Part shown: piece after piece, positions 6,920 to 14,467 of the stretch | How the letters are laid out: every line of letters starts with the position of its first letter | Position numbering within the stretch: the stretch's first letter is position 1 | Assembly (NCBI GenBank): GCA_937902285.1 | Contig: CALGTB010000281.1 | Span: 1 to 25,079 of the forward strand | Direction: 5' to 3' | DNA: 25,079 bases | From: an uncultured Actinomycetes bacterium | Lineage (GTDB): Bacteria > Actinomycetota > Actinomycetes > S36-B12 | Made by a program: the position numbers and the translations under genes | Notes under the pieces: generated by a model | The model's input: the letters and a program-made list of their open reading frames with translations, nothing else | Told to the model about the DNA's origin: nothing | Databases searched by the model: none

Positions 6920-8038
6920 ATGACCTCCCTTGCGCCAAGCGCCGGCCTCATCCCGACCGACGGCCCGTTCGACCTCATCGCCGGGATCCCCGTTCATCCA
7001 CTCGTCGTGCTTGCGGCGGTCGTGATCCTGCCGCTGTCCGCCCTGGCCCTCATCGCCATCGTCCTCGTGCCCCGATGGCGCGGGGCGTTCGGCTGGGTGA
7101 CCATGGCCGGCCTGGCGATCGGGGTCGGCTCGGCCGTCGTCGCGAAGGAGTCCGGAGAGCAGCTCGCCACCCGGGTCGGACTCCCGCAGGAGCACGCCGA
7201 TCTCGGCGACCGGCTTCCCCTCGTGGCGCTCGGCCTGTTCGTCGTCGCGGCCGCCTGGTTCTGGGTGCAGCGCCGCTCGTCCGCTGCCGGCCCGGGGAGC
7301 CGCTCAGCGCTCCAGACCGTGCTGGGCATCGTGGCGATCCTCGTCGCCCTCGCCACCATCGCCCTCACCGTCGCAGTCGGCCACACCGGCGCCACCGCCG
7401 TGTGGGAGGGCCGCATCCTGCCGGCGACCCCCGCCTCGACACCGGCCGCCACTCCCGACGCCAGCGCCAGTCCGTCCGCCACCGCGGACGCGGGCGCGGT
7501 CGCCGGCCTGACCATGGCCGACGTCCAGGCGCACGCCACCCCCGCCGACTGCTGGGCCGTCGTCAGCGGAACCGTCTACGACCTCACCTCGTGGATCGCG
7601 CAGCACCCGGGCGGCGAGGCCGTCATCGAGGCCCTGTGCGGCACGGACGCGACGGCAGCCTTCACCGCCCAGCACCAGGGTCAGGGCAAGCCCACCGACA
7701 CCCTCGCCGGCTTCGAGATCGACGTGCTGGTGACCCCCTCCGCTGCGGGAGCGGACGCAGCGATCACCCCGGCCAGCGTGGTCGTCGCGGGACCGCGGGC
7801 GGATCGCCGGTACACGCTCAAGCAGGTGCGCAAGCACCGCGTCGCCACCGACTGCTGGGCGGCGGTCAACGGAAGCGTCTACAACCTCACCCGCTGGGTG
7901 AACCAGCACCCCGGCGGCGCCAGCCGGATCATCGCGCTGTGCGGCACCAACGCGTCGGCAGCGTTCAACGCCCAGCACGGCAGCGCAGCGAACGTCGCCA
8001 CCATCCTCGCCGGCTACCGGATCGGCGTGCTCGCCTGA
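6920..8038 (+). CDS. Membrane protein: DUF2231-like domain plus two tandem cytochrome b5 domains
   Basis: Protein of 372 residues. Residues 1-165 hold four predicted membrane helices (about 27-50, 57-74, 98-116 and 132-153) with a GHTGATAVW segment that resembles DUF2231 proteins. An Ala/Pro/Thr-rich linker (168-195) leads to two cytochrome b5-like domains. Domain 1 (197-270) has HPGG with His229 and second ligand His252. Domain 2 (298-371) has HPGG with His330 and His353. Each has a cysteine pair (211/240 and 312/341) that could form a disulphide outside the cell. It probably is a membrane-tethered electron carrier with two hemes. The start ATG 6920 was chosen because upstream residues are not membrane-like; no good ribosome site is seen. 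It overlaps the convergent SURF1 gene by 25 nt. Confidence 0.87.
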   Translation: MTSLAPSAGLIPTDGPFDLIAGIPVHPLVVLAAVVILPLSALALIAIVLVPRWRGAFGWVTMAGLAIGVGSAVVAKESGEQLATRVGLPQEHADLGDRLPLVALGLFVVAAAWFWVQRRSSAAGPGSRSALQTVLGIVAILVALATIALTVAVGHTGATAVWEGRILPATPASTPAATPDASASPSATADAGAVAGLTMADVQAHATPADCWAVVSGTVYDLTSWIAQHPGGEAVIEALCGTDATAAFTAQHQGQGKPTDTLAGFEIDVLVTPSAAGADAAITPASVVVAGPRADRRYTLKQVRKHRVATDCWAAVNGSVYNLTRWVNQHPGGASRIIALCGTNASAAFNAQHGSAANVATILAGYRIGVLA

Positions 8039-8811
8039 ACCTCCCCGGCCGGGGCGTCCCCGGCCGGATCGTGGGAGCGTCGCGTCTCGAGCCAGAGCCA
8101 GCGCAGGTAGACGACGACGCCGAACAGCGCGAAGAGCCACCACTGGAAGGCGTAGACGAAGTTCTGCAGCGGGAACGGCACATCCGACGTCTGCACGGTC
8201 GGCACGACCGGCACGGGTGACGGCGGCAGGGCCGGCTCCTGCGACTCCAGCACGACGAAGCCCGGCAGCACGACGTCACCCCACAGCGCGGCGAGGCGGT
8301 CGTGGGCGATCGATGCGACCGTTCCCACGGGTACCTCGGCATCGGCGTAGAACGTCTCGTCGGGCTGCAGCACGCCCGTCACCCTGACGTCGCCCGTCGG
8401 TGCCGCCGACCCGGGGGCCTCGGCATCCGGCAGCCACCCCCGCAGCACGGCCGCCAGCCGGCCGTCGGCCAGGCGCAGACCGGTCACGATCCACACGCCC
8501 GGCTGCCCCTCGTGCTCGCGGTTCGTGACGGCCACCTGGAGGTCGGGCACGTACTCGCCCGCGAGCAGCACGGGCCGGCCGATGCTCTCGGGAGGCAGTG
8601 TCACCGAGCCCTGCGGGTCGACGGCCTGCTCGACGGGGATCGCCTGCGAGAGGGCAGCGCGCTCGGCGGCCAGGATGTCCTGCGTCCGGTCCCACTGCCA
8701 GCGGCCGAGCAGGGCCGCGGCCACGGCGAGGAGGACGACGATGCCGGCCGCCGCCAGCCACCGAGGCGTGACGGCCAGCCTCAGCGCATCGCGGGGAGCC
8801 GGGCGGGTCAT
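8014..8811 (-). CDS. SURF1-family cytochrome oxidase assembly protein
   Basis: Protein of 265 residues with an N-terminal helix (about 18-36) leading into LGRWQWDRTQ, the hallmark of SURF1. A periplasmic-side domain follows (GRPVLLAGEY, VLRGWLP), and then a C-terminal helix with QNFVYAFQWWLFALFG, also a SURF1 signature. The family helps assemble cytochrome c oxidase, probably at the heme a step. The gene is the third of a likely operon mca - small membrane protein - SURF1; its ATG is only 6 nt after the preceding stop. The C-terminal tail is long and charged. The 3' end overlaps the cytochrome b5 gene by 25 nt on the other strand. Confidence 0.93.
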   Translation of the reverse strand: MTRPAPRDALRLAVTPRWLAAAGIVVLLAVAAALLGRWQWDRTQDILAAERAALSQAIPVEQAVDPQGSVTLPPESIGRPVLLAGEYVPDLQVAVTNREHEGQPGVWIVTGLRLADGRLAAVLRGWLPDAEAPGSAAPTGDVRVTGVLQPDETFYADAEVPVGTVASIAHDRLAALWGDVVLPGFVVLESQEPALPPSPVPVVPTVQTSDVPFPLQNFVYAFQWWLFALFGVVVYLRWLWLETRRSHDPAGDAPAGEVQASTPIR

Positions 8812-8817
8812 GGCGCG

Positions 8818-9099
8818 CTACGAGCCGGTCGGCTCATCCGGCTGCGGAGCCGCGGCCTCGCCACGCTCCAGTGCCTCCTCGGTCAACTCGCGGTCGTGCG
8901 CCTGCTCGAGGTCATCCTGGCCGGCAGGCAGCGACGGGTCGATCTTCTTGATCTGCTTCGTCAGCGACCGCCACAGGAAGAACATGACGATGAGCAGGAT
9001 GAGGACGAACAGTCCGGCGATGGGGCCGGCGTCGTCGATGAGCCGGGCCATCTCGTCGGGATCCTCGTCGGCGAGCACGAGCGCGAGCGTGGTGATCAT
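8818..9099 (-). CDS. Small single-helix membrane protein, unknown function
   Basis: Protein of 93 residues with an acidic N-terminus, one strong membrane helix (about 28-46, GLFVLILLIVMFFLW), then a basic stretch and an acidic Glu-rich tail. It has no recognisable catalytic motif. Its ATG overlaps the mca stop by one base (TGATG), and the SURF1 gene follows after 6 nt, so it is in the middle of that operon. Mycobacteria also have a small gene next to mca; a similar one here is plausible but not verified. It may be a membrane partner of the oxidase assembly factor or of Mca; this is inference from position only. Confidence 0.8.
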   Translation of the reverse strand: MITTLALVLADEDPDEMARLIDDAGPIAGLFVLILLIVMFFLWRSLTKQIKKIDPSLPAGQDDLEQAHDRELTEEALERGEAAAPQPDEPTGS

Positions 9100-9971
9100 C
9101 AGGTGTCCCTCAGTCCTGCGAAGAGGTCGTCCTCAGGCAGCACGGCCTCGACGGCCGATCGCACGAGCTGGAAGTCCTCGGTCGGCCACACCCGTCGCTG
9201 GAAGTCCAGCGGCACGGCGAACCACATGCTGTCAGGGTCGATCTGCGTGCGGTGCGCGAGGAGCGCCCGGTCGCGCACCTCGAACCACTCGTCCACCCGC
9301 ACCTGCGTGGTGATCCGGGCGGCATCGTCGGGGCGGTCCTCCCAGTTGGTGAGCCAGTCGTGGTACGGCGAGTCGAGGTCGGCGTCGACCATCGCCAGGT
9401 GCAGCGCCTCGACGCGGGCCTTGCTGAACTGGATGTTGTAGTAGGTCTTCGGGACGTCCCAGGGCGGCCCGCCCAGGCCCGGCTCGTACTGCGGATCGGC
9501 CGAAGCGGCGATCGCCGCCATGGTCGTCTCATGGGTGCGGATGTGGTCCGGGTGCGGATAGCCGCCGTTCTCGTCGTACGTCGTGACGACGTGCGGCCGG
9601 AACTCGCGGATGAGCGCGACCAGCGGTGTGACGGTGTCCGCCAGCGGGAGGTCGGCGAAGCAGCCGGCGGGCAGCGGAGGGCGCGGATCGCCCTCGGGGT
9701 AGCCGGAGTCCTCGAAGCCCAGCCAGGCGTGGCGGGCCCCCAGAATGCCCGCGGCCTCGGCCATCTCGTCGCGCCGCACCGCGAGCAGGCCGCGCTCGTC
9801 GACCGCCGCCTGGGCCGCAGCGTTGAGCACGTCGCCCCGCTCGCCGCCCGTGCAGGTGACGATCATGACGTCGACGCCCTCGGACACGTAGCGGGCCGTA
9901 GTGGCGGCACCCTTGCTCGACTCGTCGTCGGGATGGGCGTGCACGGCCATGAGGCGGAGCGGAGGGGTCAC
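9099..9971 (-). CDS. mca: Mycothiol S-conjugate amidase
   Basis: Protein of about 290 residues in the LmbE/PIG-L zinc amidase family. It cleaves mycothiol conjugates of toxins, releasing mercapturic acids and GlcN-Ins. Zinc ligands are visible: AHPDDES (His13, Asp16) and HPDHIRTH (His143). TCTGGERGDVLN and TYDENGGYPHPDH match Mca closely, and the long C-terminal half (TQIDPDSMWFAVPL...LFAG) separates it from the shorter deacetylase MshB. I chose GTG 9971, giving a start six residues before LMAVHAHPDD as in known Mca proteins, with GGAG about 10 nt upstream. GTG 9989 is an alternative and would abut the divergent gene. It leads an operon with the small membrane protein and SURF1. Confidence 0.95.
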   Translation of the reverse strand: MTPPLRLMAVHAHPDDESSKGAATTARYVSEGVDVMIVTCTGGERGDVLNAAAQAAVDERGLLAVRRDEMAEAAGILGARHAWLGFEDSGYPEGDPRPPLPAGCFADLPLADTVTPLVALIREFRPHVVTTYDENGGYPHPDHIRTHETTMAAIAASADPQYEPGLGGPPWDVPKTYYNIQFSKARVEALHLAMVDADLDSPYHDWLTNWEDRPDDAARITTQVRVDEWFEVRDRALLAHRTQIDPDSMWFAVPLDFQRRVWPTEDFQLVRSAVEAVLPEDDLFAGLRDT

Positions 9972-9976
9972 GGGAC

Positions 9977-9982
9977 TAGTCT
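9977..9982 (+). promoter_or_regulatory. -10 box TAGTCT before the DUF4307 gene
   Basis: TAGTCT ends 7 nt before GTG 9990 and no ribosome site follows, fitting a leaderless transcript. The hexamer lies between, or within, the alternative 5' ends of mca on the other strand. Confidence 0.5.
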
Positions 9983-9989
9983 CCACCAC

Positions 9990-10484
9990 GTGCCGTCACC
10001 CTTCACCCGGGACCAACTGAGTCCGGCGATGCAGGAGCGGTACGGGCTTGTCGGCCGGCCCCTCGGCCGGCGCATCGCGATCGTGGTCGTGGTGGTCTCC
10101 TTCGTGGCCGCGCTGGCCTGGGCGACCATCGCCCTCAGCAGCGGCAGGGTGCAGACCCGGCTCATCAGCTGGGAGATCGTCGGCCCCGACCGCGTCGACA
10201 TCACCTTCCAGGCGCAGCCGGACGCCCAGGACGCGCTGCAGTGCGTGCTGCGTGCGCAGGACGAGAGCCGCATCGATGTGGGCTACGCGGTCGTCGAGAT
10301 CCCGGCCCAGTCGCCCGACAAGGCGGTCATCACCACCTATGCGCTCCGCACCCTGGCCCCGGCCTACACCGCCGAGCTGCTCGGGTGCGCTCCCGGCGCC
10401 CTGCCCGCGGTCCCGCCGCCTCAGTTCCCGCCCGGCGTCGTGCCGCCCGACCAGCCCTTCGTCCCGGATTCCGCTGCCCGCTGA
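9990..10484 (+). CDS. DUF4307 membrane-anchored protein
   Basis: Protein of 164 residues with one N-terminal helix (about 29-47, IAIVVVVVSFVAALAWATIAL) and an extracellular beta-rich domain. WEIVGPDRVDITFQ and CVLRAQDESRIDVGYAVVEIP match the DUF4307 pattern. Two cysteines (in LQCVL and LGCAPG) may pair. The C-terminus is proline-rich. DUF4307 genes sit next to mca and greA in mycobacteria, and the neighbour is conserved here. Function is unknown. The GTG 9990 start is set by the leaderless -10 box. Confidence 0.88.
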   Translation: MPSPFTRDQLSPAMQERYGLVGRPLGRRIAIVVVVVSFVAALAWATIALSSGRVQTRLISWEIVGPDRVDITFQAQPDAQDALQCVLRAQDESRIDVGYAVVEIPAQSPDKAVITTYALRTLAPAYTAELLGCAPGALPAVPPPQFPPGVVPPDQPFVPDSAAR

Positions 10485-10513
10485 CAACTCTCGCGGTTTG
10501 GCCCCGTACGTCG

Positions 10514-10519
10514 TAGCGT
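10514..10519 (+). promoter_or_regulatory. -10 box TAGCGT before the AAA+ ATPase gene
   Basis: TAGCGT ends 7 nt before GTG 10527, with no ribosome site, fitting a leaderless mRNA that would cover the ATPase-VWA pair. Confidence 0.5.
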
Positions 10520-10526
10520 CGGGCAG

Positions 10527-11969
10527 GTGACCTCCCTCGCGCCGCCTGTTCCCGCCCATCTGCCCGCCACGCTCGGCGCCCTCGTCGCGTCGGGCTACGA
10601 GCCGCGTCCGGTGAAGGCCGAGCTGCGCGAGAACGTGATCGCGCGCCTGCGCGCGGGCCAGCCCTGCTTCCCGGGCATCGTGGGATTCGAGGACACGGTC
10701 GGCCCGCAGCTCGAGCGGGCGCTGCTCGCAGGACACGACGTCGTGCTCCTCGGCGAGCGCGGCCAGGGCAAGACGCGGCTCATCCGCTCGCTGTCCGCCC
10801 TGCTCGACGAGTGGATCCCGGTCGTGGCGGGCTGCGAGATCAACGACGACCCCACGGCGCCGATCTGCGCCCGCTGCCGGCGCCTGGCCGCCGAGCAGGG
10901 TGACGACCTCCCGGTCGGCTGGCGTCATCGCAGCGAGCGCTTCGGCGAGAAGCTGGCCACGCCCGACACGTCGGTCGGCGACCTCGTCGGCGACGTCGAC
11001 CCGGTCAAGGTCGCCGAGGGACGCAGCCTCGGCGACAGCGAGACCATCCACTACGGCCTCGTGCCCCGCACCAATCGCGGCATCTTCGCGATCAACGAGC
11101 TGCCCGACCTTGCCGAGCGCATCCAGGTGGCCCTCCTCAACGTGCTCGAGGAGCGCGACATCCAGGTCCGCGGCTACCAGCTGCGGCTGCCGCTCGACCT
11201 GCTGGTCGTGGCGAGCGCGAACCCCGAGGACTACACCAACCGAGGGCGGATCATCACCCCGCTGAAGGACCGCTTCGGCGCGGAGATCCGCACGCACTAC
11301 CCCGCCAGCCTCGCCGCCGAGACCGAGCTCATCCGGCAGGAGGCCCTCATCCAGGCGGTCGTGCCCCGCCACCTCCTCGACGTCGTCGCCCGGTTCACCC
11401 GCGAGGTGCGCGACTCCCCTGCCGTCGACCAGCGCAGCGGTGTGTCCGCCCGCTTCGCCATCGCGTGCGTCGAGGCGCTGTCGGGTGCGGCCGTTCGGCG
11501 GGCGGCCCTCAGCGGCGAGGCCGACCCCGTCGCCCGGATAGGCGATCTCGCCGGCGTGGTGCCCACGCTGCGCGGCAAGGTCGAGTTCGACGTGAGCGAG
11601 GAGGGCCGCGAGGAGGAGACCCTGCAGCTGCTGGCGCGCCGTGCCACCGCGGACGCGTGGCGGGCGCACCTCGGCGGTGGCGATGTGCGTCCCACCCTGA
11701 CGGCCCTCGTGGCCTGGTTCGACGAGGGCAACTCGCTCATCGCCGGCGACTCTGTCCCGGCGCAGACCCTGCTCACCGAGCTCGGTCCGCTCGAGGGGCT
11801 GGGGCGGCTGGTGAGCGTGCTCGAGTCGGACCCGCGCCTGGGCACCTCTGCCGCGGAGTCGCCCGGCCTCGTGGCCGCGTGCGTCGAGTTCGCGGCCGAG
11901 GGCCTGTGGCTCACTCGGCGCATCGACAAGGACTCCCTCGGCGGCGTCAGCCGGTACGGCGCAGCGTGA
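10527..11969 (+). CDS. MoxR/magnesium-chelatase-like AAA+ ATPase
   Basis: Protein of 480 residues. It has Walker A GERGQGKTR (76-84), a Walker B-like IFAINE (187-191) with Asn-Glu as in MoxR ATPases, sensor-1 ASANPEDYTN (Asn232) and a likely arginine finger in LKDRFG (Arg249). Between Walker A and B is an insertion with Cys103, Cys114 and Cys117 (CARC), which could bind metal. Such ATPases work with VWA-domain proteins to remodel or load metal into targets. The VWA gene follows after 16 nt. The pair resembles mycobacterial Rv0958/Rv0959 annotated as magnesium chelatase, but no tetrapyrrole genes are near, so true chelatase activity is doubtful. Confidence 0.9.
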   Translation: MTSLAPPVPAHLPATLGALVASGYEPRPVKAELRENVIARLRAGQPCFPGIVGFEDTVGPQLERALLAGHDVVLLGERGQGKTRLIRSLSALLDEWIPVVAGCEINDDPTAPICARCRRLAAEQGDDLPVGWRHRSERFGEKLATPDTSVGDLVGDVDPVKVAEGRSLGDSETIHYGLVPRTNRGIFAINELPDLAERIQVALLNVLEERDIQVRGYQLRLPLDLLVVASANPEDYTNRGRIITPLKDRFGAEIRTHYPASLAAETELIRQEALIQAVVPRHLLDVVARFTREVRDSPAVDQRSGVSARFAIACVEALSGAAVRRAALSGEADPVARIGDLAGVVPTLRGKVEFDVSEEGREEETLQLLARRATADAWRAHLGGGDVRPTLTALVAWFDEGNSLIAGDSVPAQTLLTELGPLEGLGRLVSVLESDPRLGTSAAESPGLVAACVEFAAEGLWLTRRIDKDSLGGVSRYGAA

Positions 11970-11985
11970 CGTCGGCACTGCTCGG

Positions 11986-13938
11986 ATGAGCGGCTTCCGC
12001 TACGGCGCCTTCCACGGCGGGCCCGATCCGCTGGCCGCGCCGCCCGACGCCGGCGCGGGCGTCGACGACCTCGCGCGCCGGATCCTCGGCGGCCAGTCGG
12101 TGGCAGAGGCGCTCCGCGACCTCATGCGCGACGGACCCCAGGGCCGGCGCGGGCTCCAGGAGATGGCCCGCCAGATCCGCGAGCGACGTCGGTCGCTCGA
12201 GCAGTCCGGCCGCATGGACGGCCTGCTCGACGACCTGCGCGACCTCCTCGACGAGGCCCTCACCGCCGAGCGGGCCGCGCTGTTCCCCGACCCCTCCGAC
12301 GACGCGCGGTTCCGCGAGGCCCTCCTCGACAACGTTCCCGACGACATCGGACGGGCCGTGCAGCAGCTCTCCCCCTACGACTGGCGATCGCCCGAGGCCC
12401 GCGAGGCCTTCGAGCGCATCCAGGACCGCCTTCAGCGCGACGTGATCGACCAGCAGTTCCGCGACCTCACGCACGGCATCAGCAGCATGTCCTCGCCTGA
12501 GAGCCGGCTCGCTCTCCGGGAGATGATGTCCGACCTCAACGCGCTGCTGGAGAAGCACCAGCGCGGCGAGGACGTGAGCGACGACTACGCCGCGTTCATC
12601 GACAAGCACCGCGACTTCTTCCCCGACGCCCCTGACACCATCGACGAGTTCATCGACGACCTCGCCCGCCGGGCCGCCGCCATGCAGCGCATGATGCAGT
12701 CGCTCAGCCCGGAGCAGCGCGCCGAGCTGCAGTCGGCGATGGATGCCGCGCTCGACGACCTCGACCTCCAGTCCGAGATGGCATCGCTGCAGGACAGCCT
12801 GCGGACCCTGCGGCCGGAGTTCGCCTGGAACGGGCGGCAGGCGATGGACGGCGACGAGCGCCTCGGCCTCCCCCAGGCCACCGACGCGCTCAACGAGCTG
12901 GCCGACCTCGAGGGCCTGGCCGACGCGCTGGGCGATGGCTTCGCCCGCGCCGATCTCGACGATGTGGACGAGGAGGCCATCGAGCGCGTCCTCGGGCGGG
13001 CCGCCCGCGACGACCTCGAGGCCATGCGGTCGCTGCAGCGCGAGCTCGAGCAGCAGGGCTTCCTCCTCAACGACGGCGAGGCCCTCCAGCTCACGCCCAA
13101 GGCGATCCGCCGCATCGGGCGAACAGCGCTCCGGACCGTCTTCGACTCCCTCGACGGCTCCACCCGCGGCAATCACGAGATCCGTCGCTCGGGTGCGGCC
13201 GGCGAGCTCACCGGCACCAGTCGGGCGTGGACGTTCGGCGACGAGCAGCCCGTCGACGTCGTGCGAACACTTCGCAACGCCGTGTCCCGTCAGGTCATCG
13301 AAGGGCGCGACCGCACGCGCCTGTCGGCAGACGACTTCGAGGTGCACGAGACCGAGACCATCACGCGGGCGGCCGTGGCCCTGCTCATCGACCAGTCGTT
13401 CTCGATGGTCGCCAACGACACGTGGCGCGAGGCCAAGACGATGGCCCTCGCCCTGCACGCCCTCGCCTCGTCCGCGTACCCGCTGGACGCCCTCCAGATC
13501 ATCGCGTTCGCCAACGTCGCCCGCGTCGTCCAGCCCCATGAGCTGCCCAACCTGGAGGCCAGCTACGTCCAGGGCACGAACCTGCACCATGCCCTGCTCC
13601 TGGCCGGCCAGTTCCTCGACCGGCACCCCGGTTCGCAGCGCATCGTCATGGTGGTCACCGACGGCGAGCCGACCGCCCATCTCACGCCGGGCGGCGAGGG
13701 CTGGTTCACGTGGCCGCCCTCACCGGAGACGATCAGCGAGACCGTCGCCCAGGTCGACCGCATGACCCGCAGGCGCGTTCCCATCTCCTGGTTCCGGCTC
13801 GGCGACGACCCCGGTCTCGAGCGCTTCCTCGACGGCATGGCGAGGCGCAACGGCGGACGCGTCCTCGGCGTCTCCGGTGGTCGCCTCGGCGACTTCGTCG
13901 TCACGGACTACGTCCGGTCGCGCCGGTCGGGCCGGTAG
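11986..13938 (+). CDS. VWA-domain protein, partner of the AAA+ ATPase
   Basis: Protein of 650 residues. The first 450 residues are charged, mostly helical, and contain no enzyme motif. The C-terminal 190 residues form a von Willebrand A domain with a complete MIDAS metal site: DQSFS (469-473), Thr531 in QGTNLHH and TDGEPT (Asp559). VWA proteins of this size beside MoxR/ChlI-type ATPases act as cochaperones that present the client or hold a Mg ion. No signal peptide or membrane helix is seen, so it is probably cytoplasmic. It starts at ATG 11986, 16 nt after the ATPase stop, with no strong ribosome site, suggesting co-transcription. The client is unknown. Confidence 0.88.
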   Translation: MSGFRYGAFHGGPDPLAAPPDAGAGVDDLARRILGGQSVAEALRDLMRDGPQGRRGLQEMARQIRERRRSLEQSGRMDGLLDDLRDLLDEALTAERAALFPDPSDDARFREALLDNVPDDIGRAVQQLSPYDWRSPEAREAFERIQDRLQRDVIDQQFRDLTHGISSMSSPESRLALREMMSDLNALLEKHQRGEDVSDDYAAFIDKHRDFFPDAPDTIDEFIDDLARRAAAMQRMMQSLSPEQRAELQSAMDAALDDLDLQSEMASLQDSLRTLRPEFAWNGRQAMDGDERLGLPQATDALNELADLEGLADALGDGFARADLDDVDEEAIERVLGRAARDDLEAMRSLQRELEQQGFLLNDGEALQLTPKAIRRIGRTALRTVFDSLDGSTRGNHEIRRSGAAGELTGTSRAWTFGDEQPVDVVRTLRNAVSRQVIEGRDRTRLSADDFEVHETETITRAAVALLIDQSFSMVANDTWREAKTMALALHALASSAYPLDALQIIAFANVARVVQPHELPNLEASYVQGTNLHHALLLAGQFLDRHPGSQRIVMVVTDGEPTAHLTPGGEGWFTWPPSPETISETVAQVDRMTRRRVPISWFRLGDDPGLERFLDGMARRNGGRVLGVSGGRLGDFVVTDYVRSRRSGR

Positions 13939-13964
13939 GCCGCTCGCGTCCGCGGGCGAGCGAC

Positions 13965-13970
13965 TACCCT
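13965..13970 (+). promoter_or_regulatory. -10 box TACCCT before greA
   Basis: TACCCT ends 8 nt before ATG 13979. No ribosome site is visible, so a leaderless greA mRNA is likely in addition to any read-through from the VWA gene. Confidence 0.45.
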
Positions 13971-13978
13971 TCCGTGAC

Positions 13979-14467
13979 ATGACCGAGCATCCGATCACCT
14001 GGCTGACCCAGGAGGCCTACGACCGCCTCCAGGCCGAGCTCGCCGAGCGCGAGGGACCTCGTCGCCAGGAGATCACCCTGCGCATCTCGACCGCCCGCGA
14101 CGAGGGCGACCTCAAGGAGAACGGCGGCTACCACGCCGCCCGCGAGGAGCAGGGCAAGAACGAGGCCCGGATCCGCCAGCTCAAGCAGCTGCTCGAGCAC
14201 GCACGGATCGGCGTGCCCGACTCCGAGCACGACGAGGTGGCGCCCGGCAAGGTCGTCACCGTGCGATTCCCGGCGTGGGACGAGGAGGAGACCTTCCTGC
14301 TGGGCTCCCGCGAGGAGGCCGCCCACGCGTCCATCGAGGTCTACAGCCCGACCTCGCCCCTGGGGGCCGCGGTGCTCGGCAAGCGGGTCGGCGAGTCGGC
14401 GACCTACCCCATCAAGGACAAGGACATGGTCGTGGAGATCCTCAAGGTCGAGGCCTACGGGGCCTGA
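13979..14467 (+). CDS. greA: Transcription elongation factor GreA
   Basis: Protein of 162 residues that rescues backtracked RNA polymerase by stimulating transcript cleavage. The N-terminal coiled-coil has the acidic tip GDLKENGGYHAA (Asp44 and Glu47 correspond to the E. coli tip acids). The C-terminal FKBP-like domain has SPLGAAVLGKRVGE and a terminal VEILKVE. Length is normal. ATG 13979 is supported by the upstream -10 box. The 3' end overlaps the convergent ilvA by 13 bp. Confidence 0.97.
   Translation: MTEHPITWLTQEAYDRLQAELAEREGPRRQEITLRISTARDEGDLKENGGYHAAREEQGKNEARIRQLKQLLEHARIGVPDSEHDEVAPGKVVTVRFPAWDEEETFLLGSREEAAHASIEVYSPTSPLGAAVLGKRVGESATYPIKDKDMVVEILKVEAYGA

Noticed and set aside
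9996..11978. 660-residue - strand open frame opposite the ATPase gene
   Set aside because: It has no family motif and is a compositional shadow of a gene with clear AAA+ motifs.
11947..13680. 577-residue - strand open frame opposite the VWA gene
   Set aside because: Val/Gly/Glu-rich shadow without motifs; the opposite strand encodes an intact MIDAS domain.
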